A stretch of DNA of 64,000 nt from Thermophilibacter immobilis (GTDB taxonomy: Bacteria > Actinomycetota > Coriobacteriia > Coriobacteriales > Atopobiaceae). Below, one piece after another: positions 15,350 through 23,078 of this stretch. The stretch spans positions 2,012,770-2,076,769 of the forward strand of contig NZ_CP063767.1 of NCBI RefSeq assembly GCF_015277515.1, in the 5' to 3' direction. The stretch's first letter is position 1, and every line of letters begins with the position of its first letter. Position numbers and translations under genes: made by a program. Under the pieces are notes generated by a model. The model was given only the letters and a program-made list of their open reading frames with translations, was not told the origin of the DNA and ran no database searches.

Positions 15350-16216
15350 TCAGGCCATCTCCTCTTGCTTCGCACGCCCCCAGAGCACGTTAAGCTCCGT
15401 CGTGCCTAGGGAATCGAGCTCGCGTCCACTCTGTCGCGCAAGCTCCTCCATGCGCGACCAGCGAGCGCGAAACTTCCGGTTGGAAGCGGCAAGAGCCTCC
15501 TCGGCGTCGATTCCCTCACGACGCGCAACGTTGACCAGGGCGAAGAGCAGGTCACCGAACTCAAGGGAGCGAGCGTCGGTTCCCGGCTCCTCACGCTCAA
15601 ACTCCACGCGCTCCTCGGCGACCTTGTCCCAGACGTCGTCCACGGTCTCCCACTCAAAGCCTGACTTAGCCGCGCGCTTGGAAATCTTCTGCGCCTGCAT
15701 GAGGGCGGGCAGAGAGTGGGGCACAGAGTCGAGAATCCCCGGCTCGGGAGCGTCCCCCTCCCCTGCCGCCGCGCGCTCGGCACGCTTGACGTCATCCCAG
15801 ATGTCCATGACCTCGTCGCCGTTTGCGGCTGCCGCAAGATCGCCGAAAACGTGTGGATGACGGCGGACGAGCTTCTCGTTGAGTTCGCGGGCCACATCGT
15901 CTATGTCAAAGACGCCGTCATCGGACGAGATCTGCGCGTGGAGAAGGACCTGCTCGAGCACGTCCCCCAGCTCTTCACGCAGGTGACCGGTGTCGTCGGC
16001 CTCTATGGCGTCGACGGCTTCGTAGGCCTCCTCAATCATGTTCTTGGTGATGGAGCGGTGCGTCTGCTCGCGGTCCCACGGGCAGCCGTCGGGCTGGCGC
16101 AGTCGCCAGATGGTGCGCACGAGCCGGTCGAACTCAGGGTGCGTCATCGGAGCGCCGGGGCGCGCGGCGTTCTCGGCGTCCACGCGGTCTGCGGCAGAGG
16201 CGGTGTCGTCGGACAT
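15350..16216 (-). CDS. mazG: Nucleoside triphosphate pyrophosphohydrolase MazG
   Basis: A 288-residue protein with two all-alpha NTP pyrophosphohydrolase units. The first holds CPWDREQTHRS, EEAYEAVDAI and REELGDVLEQVLLHA (EExxE/ExxD metal ligands). The second holds EERVEFE and LEFGDLLFALVNVAR. MazG hydrolyses NTPs and dNTPs to monophosphates, clearing damaged nucleotides and affecting (p)ppGpp levels. The start at 16216 follows GAGAGGAGCACC; the upstream extension to 16360 runs through a repeat element and is not coding. It lies directly upstream of the division and polyphosphatase genes. Confidence 0.93.
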   Translation of the reverse strand: MSDDTASAADRVDAENAARPGAPMTHPEFDRLVRTIWRLRQPDGCPWDREQTHRSITKNMIEEAYEAVDAIEADDTGHLREELGDVLEQVLLHAQISSDDGVFDIDDVARELNEKLVRRHPHVFGDLAAAANGDEVMDIWDDVKRAERAAAGEGDAPEPGILDSVPHSLPALMQAQKISKRAAKSGFEWETVDDVWDKVAEERVEFEREEPGTDARSLEFGDLLFALVNVARREGIDAEEALAASNRKFRARWSRMEELARQSGRELDSLGTTELNVLWGRAKQEEMA

Positions 16217-16281
16217 GGTGCTCCTCTCGTTGGCTGGGGCCATTCTAGCGCGGGACTGAATCCCCCCAGGTCCTCGGCAAC

Positions 16282-16393
16282 TCTGACTTTTGTGAGAGAC
16301 AACCGAAGATTTATGCATGAGTGTCCATGAAATACCTGTTGAGCGGACAACTCTGCGCACTTTCCGTCACCTCACTCTCACAAACGTCAGAAT
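16282..16393. repeat. Copy (b) of the TGACTCTCACAAAAGTCA repeat family (112 bp)
   Basis: Left arm TCTGACTTTTGTGAGAGAC (16282-16300), ATGCAT (16313-16318), right arm ACTCTCACAAACGTCAGAAT (16374-16393). The arms are inverted with about one mismatch in the core. It lies in the 368-base gap between mazG and the GntR gene; nothing else is visible there. Confidence 0.65.
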
Positions 16394-16584
16394 TTGGGAC
16401 AGCACTACAGGATAAATTGGACGGAGCTGCACAACAGAACGACGGCATGGAGGACACCCTGCAGAGAAAGGGTCCTGCGAGCGAGAGGGCAAGCTCGTCG
16501 CGTCTTCCTACAAAGAAGTGACGCCCCATGCAGACAGTGCCTCTTCAGCGTCCAGGAAAGAGACAGTACTCCTTAATGCGGGGG

Positions 16585-17307
16585 CTAAAGGCTCAGCTCG
16601 TACCGACTCCCCACGAAGTAATCCCGCCCGATACAAGCGGGATTCCCTCCTGAGTCCACATAGTGATTAATTGTATATATGAGAGGGTCCCCAACGGGAA
16701 TATCCAGGCGGGAGGATTGTTCAACTGTAGCGCGCACGGCACTTATCCTCCATATGGTACTTGACACGGGTCTCCTGCCCGTCACCTCATAAAGCGTGTC
16801 AAATATAGATTTATTCTCCAGCGGCATAGAGAACAAAGTGGCTGCCCAATCGTAGGGAAGAAAAATATTCTCATCGAGGACGGGTACCTCATCAGCCGTT
16901 CTGATGCGATGAATGTATAGAAGAAGAGCCCCTTCCTCTATGCCAAAGAACTCAATCTCCTGGGGGCGCGCAGGCACGATTTGTCGATCTATCAAATGCG
17001 CCCCCTGCATAACCCCGCCATCTTTACACATAGAGGAAAATGAGCGCACCTCACGCGATTGCGAGAGACGTCGATATAAGCGAGACTTCCCCACAAATGT
17101 GCCCCGCCCTTGCTTCTTGTTAAGGAATCCATCCGAGCAAAGGCCCTCAATCGCTCTTCGTACGGTTATTCGACTCACATCATATTCCTTGCTTAGCTCT
17201 GCTTCTGAAGGGATACGATCTCCCGTCTTGTAGACCCCGCTCTCGATGGAATCTTTAATGTCCGCATAAATCTGCTGATAAAGAGGGGTTGACCCCAAAT
17301 CGGTCAT
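16585..17307 (-). CDS. GntR-family (HutC/UTRA) transcriptional regulator
   Basis: A 240-residue regulator with an N-terminal winged helix (LYQQIYADIKDSIESGVYKT, then IPSEAELSKEYDVSRITVRR, about 8-75) and a C-terminal UTRA effector domain (about 95-235). This is the architecture of FrlR-type regulators. It lies next to the fructosamine genes, separated by a terminator. AAAGGAAACAAT precedes the ATG. AT-rich palindromes in the promoters of the locus are likely targets, and the expected effector is a fructosamine 6-phosphate. The regulatory link is inferred. Confidence 0.9.
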   Translation of the reverse strand: MTDLGSTPLYQQIYADIKDSIESGVYKTGDRIPSEAELSKEYDVSRITVRRAIEGLCSDGFLNKKQGRGTFVGKSRLYRRLSQSREVRSFSSMCKDGGVMQGAHLIDRQIVPARPQEIEFFGIEEGALLLYIHRIRTADEVPVLDENIFLPYDWAATLFSMPLENKSIFDTLYEVTGRRPVSSTIWRISAVRATVEQSSRLDIPVGDPLIYTINHYVDSGGNPACIGRDYFVGSRYELSL

Positions 17308-17453
17308 ATTGTTTCCTTTGCCTCTCTATAGTTGCTCAAAAAGTCTGCCGTCCTTCAGCTATTGGAGTATGCTACACGTCTTATGACAGCCAGGCGGTCT
17401 CATGTTTTTAGACTGGGGCCCGATTGTTGTGTCTGCAGGTCTGGTCGACTCAG

Positions 17454-17484
17454 CAAAAATGGGACGAGCTTTCACCCGTCCCAT
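17454..17484 (-). terminator. Terminator of the deglycase operon
   Basis: Arms ATGGGACG (17459-17466) and CGTCCCAT (17477-17484), then TTTTTGC on the minus strand, 25 bases beyond the deglycase stop. The remainder of the gap up to the GntR start is its promoter region. Confidence 0.75.
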
Positions 17485-17508
17485 CAATAGGCCGCACTTG
17501 CTTGAAAC

Positions 17509-18492
17509 CTAATACTCGAGCTTCCACATGTAGCGACGCTTGGTCAGCGGGTGCTGGCGCAGGTCGGCGAGGTGCTCGGCAAAGACGCGCATTGCCGCCG
17601 TATGCACGATCGGGTTGAAGTACGTGGCCACCGAGGCGGGAACCGCGCCGGAAAGGCCGAAGTCCTTGGCGTCGATGACGAGGCAGCGCGCGTCGAAGCG
17701 CTGGAGGAAGGTGAGGACGCGGGCGTCCATGGGGCGCGTCTTCCCGTCAGCCATGAAGAGCACGAAGTTGTGCTTGTCGTCGGTGAGCTCGAAGGGGCCG
17801 TGGAAGAACTCGCCCGAGTTGTAGTTTCCGGAGTTGATCCACTGCATCTCCATCATGAGAAACATGGAGGTGGAGTAGGCGACCTTCTCGCTGGCACCAG
17901 AGGCGATGAAGTAGATGCACTCGTCGTCCTTGTGCTCCTGGGCCCAGTCCTCGGCGACCTTGCCCACGGACTGAGCGGCGTTCTCGGCCACCTCGAAGAC
18001 CTTGGAGAACCCCTCGATCATGTCGTCATAGTGGTCGTAGCCCTCCACCTGCTGGAGGATCTCCAGAGCAACGGCAAGGGCATAGCCCACCTTCTCGGCC
18101 TTGGCGGCGTAGTTTGCCTCGAAGCCGTGAACGATCACATGGTCGACGCCCTTGGTGAGCGCGGACCCGGGGACGTGGGTGAGGGCGACCACGAGGGCGC
18201 CCGCAGCCTTGGCGGTCTTGTTGGCCTCGACTGTCTCGGGGGTCCCGCCGCCGAGCGAGCAGGTGAGCACGAAGGTGTGCTCGTCGAGCCACGCCGGGGT
18301 GTCGTAGTTGAACTCGTTGGCCGTGAAGATCTGGACGTTCAGCGTCTTGGTGTTGTTGGCCAGGAAGTACTTGGCCGGGTAGAGCTCGGACATCGAGGCG
18401 CCGCAGCCCACGAAGGCGACGCTCGTGATCTTGTGGTTGGACAAAACGTCGGAGACAATCTGCTTGGGCTGGTCGAGATCAATGTCAAACAT
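17509..18492 (-). CDS. Fructosamine-6-phosphate deglycase (FrlB-like SIS protein)
   Basis: A 327-residue protein with two SIS domains (about 20-160 with VGCGASMSELYPAKYF and TCSLGGGTPETVEANK; about 190-310 with IASGASEKVAYSTSMFL and SGEFFHGPFELTDD). The C-terminus HPLTKRRYMWKLEY is the hallmark of FrlB-type enzymes. FrlB splits fructoselysine 6-phosphate into glucose 6-phosphate and lysine. The PTS genes next to it would deliver the phosphorylated Amadori compound, as for glucoselysine in Salmonella. The amino-acid part of the substrate is not known. It is the third gene after IIA and IIB. Confidence 0.88.
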   Translation of the reverse strand: MFDIDLDQPKQIVSDVLSNHKITSVAFVGCGASMSELYPAKYFLANNTKTLNVQIFTANEFNYDTPAWLDEHTFVLTCSLGGGTPETVEANKTAKAAGALVVALTHVPGSALTKGVDHVIVHGFEANYAAKAEKVGYALAVALEILQQVEGYDHYDDMIEGFSKVFEVAENAAQSVGKVAEDWAQEHKDDECIYFIASGASEKVAYSTSMFLMMEMQWINSGNYNSGEFFHGPFELTDDKHNFVLFMADGKTRPMDARVLTFLQRFDARCLVIDAKDFGLSGAVPASVATYFNPIVHTAAMRVFAEHLADLRQHPLTKRRYMWKLEY

Positions 18493-18558
18493 AGATGAAT
18501 CCTCCTCCTGATTCGGTGACGTGGCCGTTGTGGCCGCGACAAATAGACCCGTGTCTAC

Positions 18559-18577
18559 AAATATAGAATCTATATTT
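18559..18577. promoter_or_regulatory. AT-rich palindrome between IIB and the deglycase gene
   Basis: AAATATAGAATCTATATTT: perfect 9-base arms about a single central base. It overlaps the IIB stop codon and lies 67 bases upstream of the deglycase start. A second smaller palindrome TAGAC/GTCTA is close by. It may be a GntR operator for an internal promoter or an RNA hairpin. Confidence 0.45.
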
Positions 18578-19037
18578 TTGTAATTGGAACCTTTTTCCTA
18601 GCAGGAGTCTGTTGGCTATAAATCGTAACCCCTAAACTAAGCAGCTCGCGTGTGTCGTTTTGCTCCTGCTCATCCAAGAAAACGCTCTCATCAATTTGCA
18701 TTGATCCCTTTTTATTGAAGGTCGCACCATATTGTATTTCATTAAACGCAGAAGTTTTTTTGCAAACATCCACTAGCGCGGAGGTTGTCCCAAAGACCAT
18801 CATGATGTTCTCATTGAGGGAAAGGATTTTGGGCATCTTTTCGATAGTTTTTGCAACTGTAAATATATTTAAACGAATTCCAGTAGGTTTTGCCAGCTTA
18901 AGCGCTGCGGATTTCATTTGATCGTTAGCAGCAGTGTCGTCCACCAAGATGATGCGCTGTGCACTCAGATGATTTACCCAAGCAGCCAGAATCTGGCCGT
19001 GAACGAGCCGATAGTCTAATCTCACAAGCCTAATCAT
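18570..19037 (-). CDS. PTS mannose-family IIB component (fructosamine locus)
   Basis: A 155-residue EIIB-Man/Sor protein with phosphorylatable His13 in RLDYRLVHGQI. Its start overlaps the IIA stop by four bases (ATGA). Lower GC and A/T-ending codons set this gene and its neighbours apart from the GC-rich genes around them, which hints at acquisition by transfer. It works with IIA (adjacent) and with IIC and IID, encoded 2.7 kb away in a separate transcription unit. Confidence 0.9.
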   Translation of the reverse strand: MIRLVRLDYRLVHGQILAAWVNHLSAQRIILVDDTAANDQMKSAALKLAKPTGIRLNIFTVAKTIEKMPKILSLNENIMMVFGTTSALVDVCKKTSAFNEIQYGATFNKKGSMQIDESVFLDEQEQNDTRELLSLGVTIYSQQTPARKKVPITKI

Positions 19038-19462
19038 AGGAGATCGTCTCCCTCTTCTTGTTGTGTGGCCGCTCTCATGAGAACTTCAGTATTCTGGATG
19101 CCCTCTCTGCCCCGATTAATCATCTCCTCCAGTTCCTCCTCACGAGGCGAATAATCGCAAAGTACCAGCTCTAAAATAAGGGGGAGATTCATACCCGTAA
19201 TCACGGTAATCGCTGAATGATTCCCGTGAAGCTCTATCATCTGATTGGTTACGCTGCTACCAAGCATATCTGTGAGTATGTAGACGGTGTCCGCCGAATC
19301 GAATGTGCGGAGCAGGGCCTCAGTTCTGTCAATAATTTGCTCGGTATCATCGCGTTCGAGCGAAATAACACTCAGCTTGGAGACGTCGCCCGTAATCATC
19401 TCAATGGAGTCTCGAGCCCCTTCAGCAAGTCCACCATGTGACGCTAGTACAAGCCGATTCAT
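19034..19462 (-). CDS. PTS mannose-family IIA component (fructosamine locus)
   Basis: A 142-residue EIIA-Man protein with phosphorylatable His9 (LVLASHGGLAEGA) and the typical TDMLGSSVTNQ segment. It is the first gene of the IIA-IIB-deglycase unit, divergent from the epimerase gene. GAGGAGGGATT precedes the ATG. It takes phosphate from HPr and passes it to the IIB encoded next. Confidence 0.9.
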   Translation of the reverse strand: MNRLVLASHGGLAEGARDSIEMITGDVSKLSVISLERDDTEQIIDRTEALLRTFDSADTVYILTDMLGSSVTNQMIELHGNHSAITVITGMNLPLILELVLCDYSPREEELEEMINRGREGIQNTEVLMRAATQQEEGDDLL

Positions 19463-19490
19463 AATCCCTCCTCATCTATTCTATTCATCA

Positions 19491-19629
19491 TAGATGTTAT
19501 ATACCTATAAGTCCACCCCCGCCTATTTCTTTGCGTTCACGGTGCAAAAGGGCCCATTCGCGGAATGCTCTTTTATCTGGCTCTCTAGCGTAAAGACTAC
19601 TATATATAACGTCTATAACGTATACTATG
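19491..19629. promoter_or_regulatory. Divergent promoter region with repeated ATA-CGTC-TATA motifs
   Basis: Between the divergent IIA and epimerase genes lie TAGATGTTATATACCTATA (19491-19509) and the tandem TATATATAACGTCTATAACG (19601-19620) continuing to TATACTATG. A related TATATACGTCTTATATG block occurs upstream of the IIC-IID unit (22618-22634). These shared AT-rich palindromes are the best candidates for the GntR operator of the locus. Confidence 0.5.
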
Positions 19630-19656
19630 TTTATAGAATCCGACTTAGGGGGACCT

Positions 19657-20517
19657 GTGAAACAAAAACACATCGAGCTGGTGGCGATGAACCATCATTA
19701 TCTATTTTTTGAGCTTGAGGATTTCTTTGCCTCCGCACACGAGTGCGGTTTCCAGAGCGTCGAGCTATGGACTGCGCCTCAACACTTCTTCATGGACTAT
19801 CAGCAAAATGACCCAGTGACAAAAATAACTCGTCTCATGGATAGATATAGCATTCAGGTTATGGGTCTTTGCCCTGAGCAGACTAACCCCAAACCCCATA
19901 ACATGGCTGCAAAGGATCCAAGCATCCAAGAGCGTGTGTATCTGTACTTTACTAGAGCCATAGATGTTGCCAAAGAAATCGGCGCCAGCCAAGTTCTGGT
20001 AACAAGCGGGTGGGCATTTTATAGCGAGCCCTTAACAGAAGCGCGCAAGCGCAGCGTAGAAATGCTAAAGAGAGTTTCTTCCTACGCTGAGAGGAAATCA
20101 ATCAATCTCGCAATGGAGGCATTGCGTGCTCCCGAATCACTCATTGCAAATTCAGTCGAAGATCTTCACTCGCTCATTAAAAAAGTGGACTGCCCAGCCC
20201 TTAAAGTTTGTCTTGATATCGGTGCCATGGTCGCTGCGGGTGATACCATTCAGGGCTACTTTGACACGTTTGGTTCAGATGTTATTCACTCACACTTTGT
20301 TGACTGCGGCGAACGCTCTTTGCATCTCTCCCTGGGTGATGGCGAGCGGAATATAGCTCAAGACATTGAGGAATTCGCTCGAAACGAGTATCGAGGCGTC
20401 TTGAGTGTCGAATGCACTGATGCTCAGGCTTCTTACAATCCCAAGGCCGCCGACGCTCGTTCAATGGCAACATACAAGAGGGCCTATGAAGCCATTGATG
20501 ATGGGGCGCATCTATAG
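19657..20517 (+). CDS. FrlC-like fructosamine 3-epimerase (AP-endonuclease-2/xylose-isomerase-like TIM barrel)
   Basis: A 286-residue protein of the sugar isomerase/epimerase superfamily. LCPEQTNPKPHNMAAKD, AMEALRAPES (a likely metal-binding Glu), KVCLDIGAM, SHFVDCGER and LSVECTDAQ follow the order of the metal-dependent TIM-barrel epimerases, and the first motif resembles FrlC (fructoselysine 3-epimerase). I start at a GTG (19657) behind AGGGGG; a 10-codon longer ATG reading overlaps the promoter. It would convert psicoselysine-type isomers into the fructosamine used by the deglycase. The substrate is inferred from context. Confidence 0.78.
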   Translation: MKQKHIELVAMNHHYLFFELEDFFASAHECGFQSVELWTAPQHFFMDYQQNDPVTKITRLMDRYSIQVMGLCPEQTNPKPHNMAAKDPSIQERVYLYFTRAIDVAKEIGASQVLVTSGWAFYSEPLTEARKRSVEMLKRVSSYAERKSINLAMEALRAPESLIANSVEDLHSLIKKVDCPALKVCLDIGAMVAAGDTIQGYFDTFGSDVIHSHFVDCGERSLHLSLGDGERNIAQDIEEFARNEYRGVLSVECTDAQASYNPKAADARSMATYKRAYEAIDDGAHL

Positions 20518-20550
20518 CCATAGATGGAGGCACACTCCCACTTAACTCCT

Positions 20551-20590
20551 CCTCCGAGGTAGAGACCTTTAGGGATCTCTACCTCGGAGG
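20551..20590 (+). terminator. Hairpin downstream of the epimerase gene
   Basis: Perfect 15-base arms (20551-20565 with 20576-20590) and a 10-base loop, 33 bases past the stop. There is no U tract on the plus strand, but the strength of the stem suggests transcription termination or 3' end protection. Confidence 0.55.
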
Positions 20591-20768
20591 CAAATCTGCC
20601 CCACCGCTGACACATAAAGTCGTTTAGTGCTCTCCTATTCATTATTTCTGCTTGCTTCCCAAGGACCGTTCCAGTATTAGATCTAATATTTCAATATATA
20701 TATAGAAATAAATTCTTCGTATCTTTTGTTTGAGTTACGATATTTTCCTAAATCATGGGTTGTCTGGG

Positions 20769-20810
20769 CCTAAAGGAGGGGCCGGATTGCCGCCGGGCCC
20801 CTCCTTTAGG
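20769..20810 (-). terminator. Hairpin downstream of the IIC-IID unit
   Basis: Perfect 15-base arms (20769-20783 with 20796-20810) and a 12-base loop, 15 bases past the IID stop on the minus strand. It lacks a clear U tract. The AT-rich stretch 20640-20760 between the two hairpins holds no gene. Confidence 0.55.
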
Positions 20811-20824
20811 AACCACTTATTTAG

Positions 20825-21709
20825 TTAGGCGAGAAGGCCAAAGAAGCTGCACACTAGGCTGACCACAATACATCCTGACAAAAGCCATCCAAGCCCAATT
20901 TTCTTTTTTAGAAGGGTATAGAGCAGCCATGTAATAAGCAAGGGAATCATAGCGGGAAAGATCCCGTCAAAAACGCTCTGAAGTACAACAGCACCGTCTT
21001 GAAACTCAAGAGGAGTGGTAATTCCGATCATTGTCGCAATCATAGCACCCACGGTCATCAGCCCGACTACGCTCGCCACATACATGACTCGGTCCATGAT
21101 TCCACCGTCTTGGAGCTGCTTGACGTAGTCGGTGCCTAGCGTATAACCAACTTTCCCACCAAACCATGTAATGAGAGTTTTTGGGACACCCGAAATGATA
21201 AGAGCCAGAATAGGACCGAGAATTGATCCCTGCGCAGCAAGCGAAGCGCCCAGTCCGAAGGAAATTATTCGAAGTGTACCTTCAAGTAGAGAATCCCCGA
21301 TACCTGACAAAGGTCCCATCAAAGAAACCTTCAGAGAGTTGATGACCTCTGGATTAAAATCCTCAGGATTACGCCCATATTCCTCTTCCATTGATGCGGC
21401 TAGGCCAAGAACAAAGCTGTTGAGCTGCTGAGTAATGTTATATAGGGCGGTATGGCGGTGATACGCCTCTTTTTTTCTTGCAAGAATCTCTGGATCGGAC
21501 TCATCCGTATAAATTCGATCAAGTGTGGGAGCTATGCTATAGAGGAAACCTAGGTTCATTTGGCCTTGATAATTCCATGAGCTCTGAATGGCCCATGTCC
21601 GCCAGAAAAACTGCCACAGCCTTTTCCTCTCTGAAACTGGCTTCGGTTCAAGGCTCTTTAGCTCACTCTTCTGCTTGGCATCAATCGGGCTGTCAGTATC
21701 CTGTGTCAT
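20825..21709 (-). CDS. PTS mannose-family IID component (fructosamine locus)
   Basis: A 294-residue EIID-Man protein. A cytoplasmic N-terminal half ends in SLMGPLSGIGDSLLEGTLR (about 133-151), and several hydrophobic segments follow to the C-terminus. It forms the channel with IIC encoded 17 bases upstream. With IIA and IIB across the epimerase gene it completes a four-component PTS split over two transcription units. Confidence 0.92.
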   Translation of the reverse strand: MTQDTDSPIDAKQKSELKSLEPKPVSERKRLWQFFWRTWAIQSSWNYQGQMNLGFLYSIAPTLDRIYTDESDPEILARKKEAYHRHTALYNITQQLNSFVLGLAASMEEEYGRNPEDFNPEVINSLKVSLMGPLSGIGDSLLEGTLRIISFGLGASLAAQGSILGPILALIISGVPKTLITWFGGKVGYTLGTDYVKQLQDGGIMDRVMYVASVVGLMTVGAMIATMIGITTPLEFQDGAVVLQSVFDGIFPAMIPLLITWLLYTLLKKKIGLGWLLSGCIVVSLVCSFFGLLA

Positions 21710-21726
21710 GTAAATAGCTCCCTTCG

Positions 21727-22527
21727 CTACTCGTCATCCTCAAGGGGGTCATACTGGTCTAAGTCTTGTGCCGCAGCTCTGGTGGCACCCCCATCACGGA
21801 ATTTCAGCCCCATTAGAAGCAGTCCAATCAACACGGCAAAAATAGCCATAGCTGTCACGTTGAGTCCTAGGAATGCTGCACCAAAGAACCCCAACAGGAA
21901 AAATATGGTCATGCTCTTCGTCAGCATGATGGTAAGAAGCAAAGCCATGCCGAGGGCTGTGAGCATGTTGCCTGCAAGGGATAGACCACTGGTAACCCAT
22001 GCGGGAATTGCGTTGACAAGCTGTTGGACAAAATCAGTCCCTATGTAAATAGCGAGGAAGATGGGAACGAAATACATAAGAGCATAAAGTATATTGCCCC
22101 AGATTATGTGCAGATGAAGGGCCTGCGTGAACTTACCCTCGTCAATTAGGGCGTCGGTCCTCGTGCTGAACGCAGAGAGGACCATTCGTATGGCAAGACC
22201 AAGAGCTTGCCCAAGCATGGCAACAGGCACCGCAATTGTCAGAGCAGCTTCTGGGCCCGCTCCCGTTAGAATGACAAAAGCAGTTGCCACTATAGAGCCC
22301 ATATTCATATCGGGAATCATCGATGCGCCCACGTTAATAAGCCCAATGCTCATGAGCTCGAGCGTAGCCCCCGCCGCAAGTGCGGTAGGAATGTCTCCAA
22401 GTACGATACCAACCATCGTCGCCCCGATAAGAGGACGTTCGACACTCAAACGCCCAAGTAAGCGGGAATCCATAATGCAGATGACGCCTACTAAGCCAAC
22501 AACAACAGCAGCATAGAGCTGGTTCAT
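21727..22527 (-). CDS. PTS mannose-family IIC component (fructosamine locus)
   Basis: A 266-residue polytopic EIIC-Man/Sor permease (GATMVGIVLGDIPTALAAGA, then TLELMSIGLINVGASMIPD). It ends in an acidic cytoplasmic tail (DQYDPLEDDE). GGAGACGT precedes the ATG. It is the first gene of the IIC-IID unit, with an AT-rich operator-like block 90 bases upstream. Confidence 0.92.
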   Translation of the reverse strand: MNQLYAAVVVGLVGVICIMDSRLLGRLSVERPLIGATMVGIVLGDIPTALAAGATLELMSIGLINVGASMIPDMNMGSIVATAFVILTGAGPEAALTIAVPVAMLGQALGLAIRMVLSAFSTRTDALIDEGKFTQALHLHIIWGNILYALMYFVPIFLAIYIGTDFVQQLVNAIPAWVTSGLSLAGNMLTALGMALLLTIMLTKSMTIFFLLGFFGAAFLGLNVTAMAIFAVLIGLLLMGLKFRDGGATRAAAQDLDQYDPLEDDE

Positions 22528-22614
22528 CTACGTCTCCTTCCAACTTATTTCATCGCCATGTCCGATAACTAAAGACAATCTCCGCAATCCCCTTTCTTTC
22601 TCTTTTGGTATTAG

Positions 22615-22638
22615 TCATTATATACGTCTTATATGTTT
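22615..22638 (-). promoter_or_regulatory. Operator candidate upstream of the IIC-IID unit
   Basis: TATATACGTCTTATATG (22618-22634) resembles the ACGTCTATA blocks of the divergent promoter at 19601-19620. It is placed where a GntR-family repressor would control IIC-IID together with IIA-IIB-deglycase. Confidence 0.45.
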
Positions 22639-22827
22639 AAGCCATATTTTGTCCTTTATGGAGATGAGCGGTCAGATATTTCGGTAAGCGGTCACTCCTA
22701 ACTTCCCATAGGACGGTCATCTTCTACTCTCTCTTGCTGGCTGCGTTTGCTTCCAGATCCCGCCTTCTATAAAAGCAATCCAGCTCTCTCCCATGCTTTG
22801 CCTCTTATGGGAATCATGCGAAGATTT

Positions 22828-22904
22828 ATGCATAGACCTTCACAAAACAACCGTTGAAAGACTGGCTCCATGCACTCGAAGCCCCCGACTCTCACAAAAG
22901 TCAG
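22828..22904 (+). repeat. Copy (c) of the TGACTCTCACAAAAGTCA repeat family
   Basis: ATGCAT (22828-22833), preceded by GCGAAGATTT, shares GAAGATTTATGCAT with copy (b). The right arm GACTCTCACAAAAGTCAG is at 22887-22904. The left arm is degenerate. The rest of the 22528-23078 gap (promoters for IIC and the GH3 gene) holds no gene. Confidence 0.55.
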
Positions 22905-23078
22905 GGCGGGGGCAGCAAGGGCGACAATCCGTGGGCATGACCGCACCGCACTTACCCCCACCCCCCACCACCAGTGACGGAGCCGCTGGCGGGGAACACT
23001 GCCTCCTAAAAAGAGGCTGTTATAGTGAGGGCGCCGTTCAGATCGCCCGTCTACACGGGTCGCATGCCAAGGAGATTT

